From Clostridiaceae bacterium (GTDB lineage: Bacteria > Bacillota > Clostridia > CAYPLH01 > DUMO01), in assembly GCA_012839865.1 (NCBI GenBank), contig DUMO01000005.1, positions 1-61,873 of the forward strand: 61,873 nt of DNA, written 5' to 3'. Under the pieces are notes generated by a model. It worked only from the letters and a program-made list of their open reading frames with translations, had not been told where the DNA came from and did not search any database. Numbering within the stretch: the stretch's first letter is position 1; each line of letters begins with the position of its first letter. The position numbers and the translations under genes were made by a program. Positions 54,604 to 61,873 of this stretch are shown piece after piece.

Positions 54604-54654
54604 TGGGATTTGACTAAAAAACACCATTGTGCAAGACTGTTACGGGGGTTTGTT

Positions 54655-55608
54655 ATGAAAATTATCAAAAGCTCACCAGATGAAAAACCAATCATAGATG
54701 AGCAATGTGGAGTCGGACTTGGTATGTTCGATGGATTGCATATAGGACATATGGCGTTGATAAACACCCTTGTAAACGAGAGCCGGCTTCTTGGATTAAA
54801 GTCGGTTGTTTACACATTCTCAAGCCATCCGGAAAATATACTGAGCGGAAAGGCTTTCAATTCATTAATAACGCTGCAGGATAAAAAGGTTGAATTATTA
54901 TCTGAAACAAAAGTGGATTACCTGTATTTTGAAGACTTTAATGAAAGTTATTGCAGGATGAGTCCCGAAGAATTCGTTACCGCTATTTTGCTGGACAAGC
55001 TTGGAATGAAGCTGGCAGTTGCAGGCTTCAATTATAGGTTCGGACATAAAGGCCAGGGGGATGTAAATGAATTGAAAAGGCTTGGAGAAAAATATGGCTT
55101 CAAAGTTATAATAATTCCCAAAATCAAAATCAATAACGAGGTGGTTAGCAGCACCCTTATCCGGGGCTATATAAAGAGCGGGAAAATGGACCGGGTGTTT
55201 GAGCTTCTTGGCAGGCACTACTCCATAACAGGCAAAGTAACAAGCGGGAAAAAGATAGGAAGCCAGATAGGATTTCCGACTGCCAATATCGAACCGGATA
55301 ACGCCCTGGCAATACCGCCCTTTGGTGTTTATATTACCGTTACAATAATTGACGGTGTAAAGTACAACAGTATAACAAATATAGGGTTGAATCCTACTGT
55401 CGGAGTGCTTGAGCACCCTGTGGTGGAGACCCATATTTTAAATTTTGATGGAGACTTATATGATAAAAAAATCGAAGTATTTTTTATTGCAAAGCTCAGG
55501 GGGGAAAAGACCTTTAAAAATAAAAGCGAACTGAAAAAACAGATTTGCATGGACATTGATTCTGCAAAAAAATATTTTAGCCTGAATGCAAGCACTATTT
55601 GCTTATAA
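54655..55608 (+). CDS. ribF: Bifunctional riboflavin kinase / FMN adenylyltransferase
   Basis: RibF converts riboflavin to FMN and FAD. The 317-residue product has the N-terminal nucleotidyltransferase domain (GVGLGMFDGLHIGHMALI, and the SSTLIRGYIKSGKM region) and a C-terminal flavokinase domain (GKKIGSQIGFPTANIEPD and TNIGLNPTVG). I choose ATG 54655, with GGGGG just upstream, because family members begin near MKIIKS; the frame from 54610 adds a poorly supported extension. Confidence 0.95.
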   Translation: MKIIKSSPDEKPIIDEQCGVGLGMFDGLHIGHMALINTLVNESRLLGLKSVVYTFSSHPENILSGKAFNSLITLQDKKVELLSETKVDYLYFEDFNESYCRMSPEEFVTAILLDKLGMKLAVAGFNYRFGHKGQGDVNELKRLGEKYGFKVIIIPKIKINNEVVSSTLIRGYIKSGKMDRVFELLGRHYSITGKVTSGKKIGSQIGFPTANIEPDNALAIPPFGVYITVTIIDGVKYNSITNIGLNPTVGVLEHPVVETHILNFDGDLYDKKIEVFFIAKLRGEKTFKNKSELKKQICMDIDSAKKYFSLNASTICL

Positions 55609-55627
55609 TATGAGAGGAGCATTTTCG

Positions 55628-56611
55628 TTGACAATACATGGCACTTTGGATAACAACAAAAAAGTAAAATCTGCATTGATGCTGGTTGCAACCGGAGTAC
55701 TCTGGAGCTTTGGAGGGGTTTTTATCAAGCTGGTAAACTGGAATCCCTTTGCAATAGCAGGTTCCAGGAGTGCAATAGCCGCTTTGATAATGTTATTGTA
55801 TATTAGAAAATCAAAAATAAAAGATTTCTTGTGTAAATCAAAAAAACCTGCCGGCGGGGAAATTGCTGATTTGCCAGCCTCAAGCAATGCAAGGGCCTTT
55901 AAGGAATATTTAAAAAACTTAACAGCTGTACAGATATTGGGAGCAGTTTTCTATGCTGCAACGGTAATATCCTTTGTAGCCGCCAACAAGCTTACAACCG
56001 CAGCCAATGCCATATTGCTGCAATATACGGCGCCAATATACATATTGATTTTCGGTGCATGGTTTTTGAATGAAAAAGCCACAATGGTGGACTGGATATC
56101 GGTTTTTTTCACTTTTGCAGGAATGATCCTGTTTTTTCTGGATGATTTATCCGGAGGAAACCTGTGGGGAAACCTGCTTGCCATATTCAGCGGAGTTACT
56201 TTTTCGGTAATGGTAATGCTGTTTCGAAAGCAAAAGGAAGGGTCACCCATTGAATCTGCCTTTTTAGGAAATATTGTTACGGCAATTGCAGCAATTCCTT
56301 TCATGTTTCAATCGGTGCCGAAGGATGTGGGAAGCTGGATTGGGATTTTATTTCTCGGGGTTTTGCAGCTGGGAATATCCTATATACTTTACTCAGAGGC
56401 TATAAAGCATGTTTCCGCCCTGGAAGCTTCGCTTATTCCCATTATTGAACCAATTTTAAACCCAGTGTGGGTTTTTATCGGTGACGGTGAAGTTCCGGGA
56501 CCCTGGTCAATTGTCGGTGGTATAGTGGTATTGGTCTCAGTTACCGGCAAGTTTGCGTATCTTGCAATGAAGGCGGGAAATTCGAACCACAGGGAGATTA
56601 GTGCTAATTGA
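55628..56611 (+). CDS. EamA/DMT-superfamily transporter
   Basis: The 327-residue product has ten predicted membrane helices in two EamA repeats (ALMLVATGVLWSFGGVFIKLVNWNPFAIAGSR at the start; LWGNLLAIFSGVTFSVMVMLFRKQ at the start of the second half). DMT members export or import metabolites; the substrate is unknown. A ~35-residue polar loop (KSKKPAGGEIADLPASSNA) interrupts the first half. The start is TTG 55628, 8 bases after GAGAGGAG; the frame from 55586 overlaps ribF. A terminator follows. Confidence 0.85.
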   Translation: MTIHGTLDNNKKVKSALMLVATGVLWSFGGVFIKLVNWNPFAIAGSRSAIAALIMLLYIRKSKIKDFLCKSKKPAGGEIADLPASSNARAFKEYLKNLTAVQILGAVFYAATVISFVAANKLTTAANAILLQYTAPIYILIFGAWFLNEKATMVDWISVFFTFAGMILFFLDDLSGGNLWGNLLAIFSGVTFSVMVMLFRKQKEGSPIESAFLGNIVTAIAAIPFMFQSVPKDVGSWIGILFLGVLQLGISYILYSEAIKHVSALEASLIPIIEPILNPVWVFIGDGEVPGPWSIVGGIVVLVSVTGKFAYLAMKAGNSNHREISAN

Positions 56612-56652
56612 TGGAAATAGCTTTTTGTATCTTTTTATGCATTAAATGTCTT

Positions 56653-56683
56653 GCTGCGGAAAGACGCAGCCTTTAGTTTTTTG
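56653..56683 (+). terminator. Rho-independent terminator after the EamA transporter
   Basis: GCTGCG at 56653-56658 pairs with CGCAGC at 56665-56670, followed by CTTTAGTTTTTTG. Confidence 0.8.
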
Positions 56684-56801
56684 TTAATACATGTTTCAGG
56701 TGCCATCTGATAAAGGTAAAATAAATGAGTTGACTCAATATAAGGTACATCAAGGTTTGACTTGCAAGTAATCATGAAAAAAAGATAACAGGGGTATAAT
56801 T

Positions 56802-57710
56802 ATGAAAAGAGTAGTCAGTGTAAGTATTGGTTCACCGGCAAGAGACAAGAAGGTTGAGACTGAGATTTTGGGTGAGAAATATATAATTGAACGTATAGGT
56901 ACCAATGGTGATATTAAAAAGGCCATCAGGCTGATCAGGGAATTGGATGGCAAGGTTGATGCCTTTGGAGTTGGCGGGATAGATTTATATATAAGAGGAG
57001 TAAAGAAGAAGTATATAATCCGTGATGCTGTACCCATCGTGAATGCAGCAGTAATAAGTCCCATAGTAGATGGTACGGGTATCAAGAACACACTTGAAGG
57101 ACAGGTTGTAAAACGTCTGCAGAAAGATAAAATTTTGGACCTTAAGAATAAAAAAGTCCTGATTACTGCTGCAGCCGACAGGTTCCAAATGGCAAAGGCT
57201 TTTTTTGAATCAGGTTCGGATGTAATAATAGGAGATTTGATTTTTGCACTGGATATACCAATACCCATCAGAAGCATCAGAGCTTTCGGGATACTGGCGG
57301 CAATTGCAATTCCGATTATATCAAGGCTGCCCTTCAGCATGGTTTATCCAACCGGGGAAAAACAGGAAGAGGTTAATGAAGAGAAGTATGCCAGGTATTA
57401 TTACGATGCAGATATAATTGCAGGTGATTTTCATTATATAAAAAAGTATATGCCAAGGGATATGGTTGGAAAAATTATAGTAACAAACACTGTAACTTCA
57501 GATGATGTTAAAATGCTGAAAGAACGCGGCCTCAGCATGCTTGTCACCACTACACCCGAACTTGACGGAAGGTCCTTCGGGACAAATGTAATTGAAGCCG
57601 TTTTGGTGAGCATATCAGGCAAAAAGCCCGATGAACTCAGTGAGAAGGATTATTATGAGATTCTGGAAAAGCTTGACTTGAAACCGAGGGTGGAATATCT
57701 TAATGATTGA
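56802..57710 (+). CDS. Conserved Rossmann-like protein (often labelled quinate 5-dehydrogenase-like)
   Basis: The 302-residue protein resembles a clostridial family commonly annotated as quinate 5-dehydrogenase. I see no shikimate-dehydrogenase signature. What is visible is a first domain with VSVSIGSPARDKKVETEILGEKY and a Rossmann-like VLITAAADRFQMAKAFFESGSDVIIGDLIFAL. The part DIIAGDFHYIKKYMPRDMVGKIIVTNTVTSDDVKMLKERG looks like a further alpha/beta unit. It stands alone behind a terminator. Treat the name as provisional. Confidence 0.7.
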   Translation: MKRVVSVSIGSPARDKKVETEILGEKYIIERIGTNGDIKKAIRLIRELDGKVDAFGVGGIDLYIRGVKKKYIIRDAVPIVNAAVISPIVDGTGIKNTLEGQVVKRLQKDKILDLKNKKVLITAAADRFQMAKAFFESGSDVIIGDLIFALDIPIPIRSIRAFGILAAIAIPIISRLPFSMVYPTGEKQEEVNEEKYARYYYDADIIAGDFHYIKKYMPRDMVGKIIVTNTVTSDDVKMLKERGLSMLVTTTPELDGRSFGTNVIEAVLVSISGKKPDELSEKDYYEILEKLDLKPRVEYLND

Positions 57711-57802
57711 TGTGCAGGAGTATGTTGCACATGTTTGGGTATCTTTTTCTTTTTACATGTAATCTTCTATTAAATGCAGCGGTCAGTGTGTTTCTCTTTT
57801 CT

Positions 57803-57933
57803 GATATTTTCATAAACTGAACCATTGGTTTTCTCAAAATAAGAGCCATGTTCCAGAAAAGCTCGGGGGCATCGGGCCCCGCTTGCTTTTGGCTGGATTT
57901 GCTTCGCAAATAGCCCTGTTTTTCATACATTTC
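57803..57933 (+). repeat. Dispersed palindromic element, copy 4 (short form, decayed left end)
   Basis: It carries CCATTGGTTTTCTCAAAATAAGAGCC, the GGGGGCATCGGGCCCC hairpin, ATTTGCTTCGCAAAT and the right end GTTTTTCATACATTTC. The left end (GATATTTTCATAAACTG) is degenerate. Like copy 3 it lacks the internal module. Confidence 0.78.
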
Positions 57934-57990
57934 GTTCATGTGAGAAAGACAGTAATTCAAAAATTCCCGGGTAATTAATTTTCCAAAATA

Positions 57991-58020
57991 TTGAATAGTA
58001 TGGTAGAATTTTATTATACT
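57991..58020 (+). promoter_or_regulatory. Promoter of yfmF-yfmH
   Basis: TTGAAT at 57991-57996 and TATACT at 58015-58020 are separated by 18 bases, about 105 bases before the yfmF start. Confidence 0.5.
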
Positions 58021-58126
58021 ATAAATAAGTTCAATGGCAACACTTGCATAAAAAAGGTTTGATTCGCTTTGCGCCAATATAGGTTTGGCTTGAATATATA
58101 AAATAAACATTGAAAGGAAAGATAAA

Positions 58127-59416
58127 ATGAATGAATTAATTGAAAGGGAAGAAGTATCAAAAATCGCATCTTTTAATAGCATTGACGTTTTCAGCATCAA
58201 GACGGAGAAGTTTAAAACAAACGCCATTCATATCTTTTTCAACGACAACCTCAGTGAAGAGAATGTTACCAAAAATGCGCTGGTTCCTGCGGTATTAAGA
58301 AGAGGTACTGAAAACCATCCCACATTCAAGGATTTGGCCCTGTATCTGGAGCAATTGTACGGAGCGTCCTTTGACTGTGGTGTTGTAAAGAAGGGCGAAC
58401 AGCAGATAATTAATTTTTATATTGAATACATTTCAGACAGGTTTGTTCAGAAAGATGAAAACATTTCAGAAAAAGCCGTGGACCTTCTCATTGAAATTCT
58501 TACCAGGCCTGTTCTGGAAAATGGTTTGTTCAAACCGGCTTATGTGGAGCAGGAAAAAGAAAACCTGAAAGACAGGATAGAAGGGCGAATCAATGACAAG
58601 GTTCAATATGCAGTGGAAAGGTGCCTGGAGGAATTATGCAAAGGTGAACCCTACGAATTGTATGAATATGGAAAAGTGGAGCATCTTCCGAATATCACCC
58701 CGGAGGAATTATACCGCAGGTATATATATATTATTGAAACCCTGCCGATGCGTGTATTTATATCCGGTGACAGCAGCGACGGGGTAATAGAGGGCATTGT
58801 AAACAAGCTGAAGCAATTCCCCAGAGGTGAAATCAAAAAAGTGGAAATACCGAAAGCGAAAAAGCAGCCTGAAGCCATAAGGGAAATAACCGACAGGATG
58901 AATGTAAATCAAGGCAAATTGTCTCTTGGATTCAGAACAAATATTATGGCGGATGATGACAACTATTATGCCCTTGCGGTATACAACGGGATACTGGGTG
59001 GAGGCATTCACTCAAAACTGTTCCAGAATGTAAGGGAGAAGGCAAGCCTGGCATATTATGCTTTTTCAAGGCTTGATAAGTTTAAGGGGCTGATGGTTAT
59101 CAGCAGCGGCATTGAAATTGCCAATAAAAACAAGGCTATTGACATTATCAGGGAGCAAATGGAGGATATAAAGAAGGGCAATATTACAGATTATGAGTTT
59201 GATTCCACTTTGAAATCCTTTGAAACTACTTTAAAATCCATTGCAGACAGCCACACCGGAATGGTGGATTTTTATCTGAGTCAGGTGCTGTACAGTACAG
59301 GTGACACCCCCGCCTCCTTCATCAATAAGATTAAATCCGTGAAAAAGGAAGATGTAATCAGGGTTTCAAACATGATTGAGCCAGGTGTGGTATATTTTCT
59401 AACCTCAATGGAATAA
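58127..59416 (+). CDS. yfmF: M16-family peptidase-like protein YfmF (non-catalytic partner)
   Basis: The 429-residue product has the M16 fold (GGGIHSKLFQNVREKASLAYYAFS in the second half) but no HxxEH zinc motif in its first half, so it is the inactive partner of a heterodimeric M16 pair. In B. subtilis yfmF and yfmH belong to the set linked to 5-aminopentanol modification of EF-P. Here it directly precedes yfmH by 22 bases. Start ATG with AAAGGAAAG upstream. Confidence 0.88.
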   Translation: MNELIEREEVSKIASFNSIDVFSIKTEKFKTNAIHIFFNDNLSEENVTKNALVPAVLRRGTENHPTFKDLALYLEQLYGASFDCGVVKKGEQQIINFYIEYISDRFVQKDENISEKAVDLLIEILTRPVLENGLFKPAYVEQEKENLKDRIEGRINDKVQYAVERCLEELCKGEPYELYEYGKVEHLPNITPEELYRRYIYIIETLPMRVFISGDSSDGVIEGIVNKLKQFPRGEIKKVEIPKAKKQPEAIREITDRMNVNQGKLSLGFRTNIMADDDNYYALAVYNGILGGGIHSKLFQNVREKASLAYYAFSRLDKFKGLMVISSGIEIANKNKAIDIIREQMEDIKKGNITDYEFDSTLKSFETTLKSIADSHTGMVDFYLSQVLYSTGDTPASFINKIKSVKKEDVIRVSNMIEPGVVYFLTSME

Positions 59417-59438
59417 ATTTGAAAAAAGGAGCGTTATT

Positions 59439-60719
59439 ATGGATATAAGAATTATTGAATATAAAAACCTTAATGAAAAAATTTATGTATATGAGCATAA
59501 AAGCGGACTTTCGGCCTTTGTCGTGCCCAAGAAGGGTTATTCAAAGAAATTTGCCACCTATGCGACCAATTATGGCTCTGTTAACAGCGAGTTTATTATA
59601 CCCGGTGAAAATAATATAACCCGGGTTCCGGAAGGAATTGCCCACTTTTTGGAGCATAAGCTGTTTGATCAGGAGGATGGCAGCATAATGGACAAATTTT
59701 CCGAACTTGGGGCTGATCCGAATGCATACACGGGCTTTAACCAGACAGTCTATCTGTTTTCCTGTACGGACCGGTTTAATGAAAACTTCAACCTTTTGCT
59801 GAGGTTTGTCCAAAATCCATATTTGACTGATGAAAGCATTGAAAAAGAAAGGGGCATTATTGGCCAGGAAATAAAAATGTACCAGGACCACCCGGACTGG
59901 AGGGTATTTTTCAATTACCTGGGAGCCCTGTATCATAACATGCCGGTAAAAATTGATATTGCAGGAACCATAGAAAGCATATCCAAAATAGATAAGAAGA
60001 CATTGTTAACCTGCTACAATACATTCTATCACCCCTCAAATATGATAATACTTGTAGTAGGGGACGTTGATCCCGACGATATCTTTAACAAGGTTGAAAG
60101 CAGCATTAAAACAAAGGAAAGCAGGTCTGAAATAAAACGAATATTCCCACAGGAACCGGAAACAGTCAATGAAAAATATGTAGAGTTGAGCATGCCGGTA
60201 TCGACACCTCAGTTTCAAATGGGTTTTAAAGACAAAGCCGGATTTCGAGGCAAAGCCCTGCTGGAAAGAGAAGTTGCCGTGGATATGCTGCTCGAGATGA
60301 TTGTGGGAAAAAGCTCGGAATTGTACGATAGTTTATATAATGAAGGATTAATAAACAGCACTTTCAGTTTTGACTATATGATAGAAGAAGACTATGCACA
60401 TTCCATTATTGGCGGAGAATCCAAGGACCCCATCAAGGTAAGAGACAGAATTGCCGCTCAGATTGAAAATATTAAGGCAAAGGGGCTTGACCGTTCTGTC
60501 TTTGAAAGAATCAAGCGGTCAAAATATGGACGGTTTTTGAGACAATTGAACTCTGTGGAGAATATTTCCTATTTCTTTATTTCAGTTTATTTTAAAGGTG
60601 CATATGTGTTTGATTATGCTCAGATATATGATAAAATAACTTTTGAATACGTAAATGAGGTATTCAATGATCATTTTGATTTGGAGAAACTTGCACTATC
60701 AGTAGTAAAGCCTGTATAG
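59439..60719 (+). CDS. yfmH: M16-family zinc peptidase YfmH
   Basis: The 426-residue product has the zinc-binding HFLEH (about residue 69) and the downstream third ligand Glu in GIIGQEIKMYQDHP. The structure is the two-domain M16 half. It is expected to pair with YfmF to form the active chamber. AAAAAGGAG precedes the ATG by about 8 bases and lgt follows after 10 bases, so the three genes form one transcription unit. Confidence 0.9.
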   Translation: MDIRIIEYKNLNEKIYVYEHKSGLSAFVVPKKGYSKKFATYATNYGSVNSEFIIPGENNITRVPEGIAHFLEHKLFDQEDGSIMDKFSELGADPNAYTGFNQTVYLFSCTDRFNENFNLLLRFVQNPYLTDESIEKERGIIGQEIKMYQDHPDWRVFFNYLGALYHNMPVKIDIAGTIESISKIDKKTLLTCYNTFYHPSNMIILVVGDVDPDDIFNKVESSIKTKESRSEIKRIFPQEPETVNEKYVELSMPVSTPQFQMGFKDKAGFRGKALLEREVAVDMLLEMIVGKSSELYDSLYNEGLINSTFSFDYMIEEDYAHSIIGGESKDPIKVRDRIAAQIENIKAKGLDRSVFERIKRSKYGRFLRQLNSVENISYFFISVYFKGAYVFDYAQIYDKITFEYVNEVFNDHFDLEKLALSVVKPV

Positions 60720-60729
60720 GGGGAGAAAA

Positions 60730-61873
60730 ATGAACATAATAGAATTTCCGAAATTAGGCATAAGCCTTGACATTGATCCAGTAATCTTTTCCTTCGGGAA
60801 AATCAATGTATACTGGTATGGGGTTTTTATTGCAATAGCTTTTGTATTGGCTGTTATTTTTGCCCTGAGGGACAGCAAAAAGTTTGGCGTGGATGAAGAA
60901 ACCCTTATAGATGCAATACTATTTGCTGCACCTGTTGCAATAATTTTTTCAAGATTGTATTATGTGGTCTTCAGTTGGTCTGAGTTCAAAGACAACCCGT
61001 CTGAGATTTTCAAGATATGGCATGGCGGCCTGGCAATATATGGGGCAATAATCGGTGCTTTTCTCACAACAATGGTTTTTTGCAAGATCCGAAAGCTTAA
61101 TATGTGGAAAATGTTTGACATTGCCGCTCCTTATATCTTAATGGCCCAGGCTATCGGACGATGGGGAAATTTCATCAACCAGGAGGCTTTTGGCGGAAAT
61201 ACTTCTCTTCCCTGGGGAATGACCGGCAACAAAATTGCAAGTCAGCTGAAAATTTACCAGATTCAAGGAATTAATGTGGATCCGGCTCTTCCGGTTCACC
61301 CCACATTCCTCTATGAGTCCCTCTGGAACTTTGCTGCTTTTGGTTTTCTATTATGGTTCAGAAAGCATAAAAAGCTGGATGGAGAAGTGACTTTTCTATA
61401 TATGGTTTTATATGGATTCGGAAGGTTCTGGATTGAAGGCTTGAGGCTGGACAGTCTTTGGCTTGGCCCCTTCAGGATATCACAACTTTTGGCTGCGGTG
61501 TTTGTGGTTGCTTTTTCAGCACTTATTTATTTTAGGAGAAAGAGATTCGAAAGTCTGGAAGTTGAAACTGCAGAAATTGGCTCCAGTGAATATGGAAATA
61601 TTCTCAGGAAACTGAATGAAGAGACGGATAGCATCGTTGAAGATGCCGCAGAGGATTTTGAGGAAACAGAAGATAGAGATACCGGCAGTCTGGAAGACGC
61701 GGATGAAGCGGTTGAGGAGGAAACCTGCGACCTGAAAGATGCAGGTGAAGCAGTTGAAGACGCAACCAGCGAGAAGGAAGATACCGGTGAAGCCGGTGAA
61801 AGTGAAGCAGGAGACTCTGAAGATGCCGGTGAAGCAGATGCAAGTGAAACAGGGGACTCTGAAGATATCAGTG
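60730..61873 (+). CDS. lgt: Prolipoprotein diacylglyceryl transferase with long acidic C-terminal tail, 3' end outside window
   Basis: Lgt transfers diacylglycerol to the lipobox Cys of prolipoproteins, a step needed for the several lipoproteins encoded in this window. The membrane core (about residues 1-265) has the signature AIGRWGNFINQEAFGG and HPTFLYESLWN. Instead of ending after the last helix (ISQLLAAVFVVAFSALIYF), the frame continues for more than 110 residues to the window edge. This tail is acidic and low in complexity, built of Glu, Asp, Ala, Gly and Ser with recurring GDSED and GEA motifs. The start ATG has GGGGGAG about 4 bases upstream. Confidence 0.93.
   Translation, partial: MNIIEFPKLGISLDIDPVIFSFGKINVYWYGVFIAIAFVLAVIFALRDSKKFGVDEETLIDAILFAAPVAIIFSRLYYVVFSWSEFKDNPSEIFKIWHGGLAIYGAIIGAFLTTMVFCKIRKLNMWKMFDIAAPYILMAQAIGRWGNFINQEAFGGNTSLPWGMTGNKIASQLKIYQIQGINVDPALPVHPTFLYESLWNFAAFGFLLWFRKHKKLDGEVTFLYMVLYGFGRFWIEGLRLDSLWLGPFRISQLLAAVFVVAFSALIYFRRKRFESLEVETAEIGSSEYGNILRKLNEETDSIVEDAAEDFEETEDRDTGSLEDADEAVEEETCDLKDAGEAVEDATSEKEDTGEAGESEAGDSEDAGEADASETGDSEDIS

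Larger units (their letters stand above)
57711..58126. other. Intergenic region before yfmF
   Basis: About 416 bases that hold copy 4 of the dispersed element (57803-57933), then a promoter at 57991-58020 and the AAAGGAAAG ribosome site near 58112. No gene is supported. Confidence 0.7.

Noticed and set aside
1-61873. CRISPR array
   Set aside because: The tandem repeats found have imperfect 40-71 bp units without unique regular spacers, and no cas genes occur.

Overview
The window is a 61.9 kb chromosomal segment of a low-GC, endospore-forming Gram-positive bacterium. Class Clostridia is well supported by an H-type small acid-soluble spore protein, PolC, Rnd-independent Gram-positive gene order, purine-rich AGGAGG ribosome sites and frequent TTG/GTG starts. 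A saccharolytic anaerobe of the Acetivibrio / Ruminiclostridium type is my inference from the sugar-uptake locus and general sequence feel; no 16S gene is present to prove it.

Region 1 (1-11.4 kb) is a carbohydrate locus: the C-terminal half of an AraC-type regulator, two LplB/YtcP-type permeases, a solute-binding lipoprotein gene broken by one in-frame TGA, a tandem pair of NagZ-like GH3 glycosidases, a HAD hydrolase and an amidohydrolase. Together they look like uptake and intracellular breakdown of an (amino)sugar oligomer.

Region 2 (11.4-28.8 kb) is mixed. It holds a multi-pass membrane protein, lipoate synthesis (lipB-lipA), a DUF4097-like lipoprotein, an atypical PRPP synthetase, and a minus-strand module of a ZorA/MotA-like channel, a ZorB/MotB-OmpA-like stator and a TPR protein. 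These are followed by dinB, a methyltransferase, a YkvI-like transporter, a NitT/TauT-type ABC importer, sspH and a TSCPD protein.

Region 3 (28.8-31.4 kb) is a junction with an apparent IS200/IS605 right-end remnant, a palindromic dispersed repeat, tRNA-Lys(CTT), a lipoprotein and a TIM-barrel sugar isomerase-like protein.

Region 4 (31.4-61.9 kb) is the conserved Firmicutes translation / isoprenoid / envelope cluster: rpsB, tsf, pyrH, frr, a small PASTA-like gene, uppS, cdsA, dxr, rseP, ispG, a GT2, polC, rimP, nusA, ylxR, ylxQ, infB, rbfA, nrnA, truB, ribF. After it come an EamA transporter, a conserved Rossmann-like protein, the yfmF-yfmH M16 pair, and lgt running off the window end with a long acidic tail.

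The most unusual content is (i) the ZorAB-like motor pair with a TPR partner and no Zorya effector, with a switchable terminator between the two motor genes; (ii) a four-copy family of palindromic intergenic elements with 16-bp terminal inverted repeats in the cleanest copy; (iii) several short imperfect tandem repeats (about 40-70 bp units), three of which carry one hairpin per unit; (iv) the single nonsense codon in the sugar-binding protein; and (v) an orphan tnpB-type right end lacking its nuclease gene.
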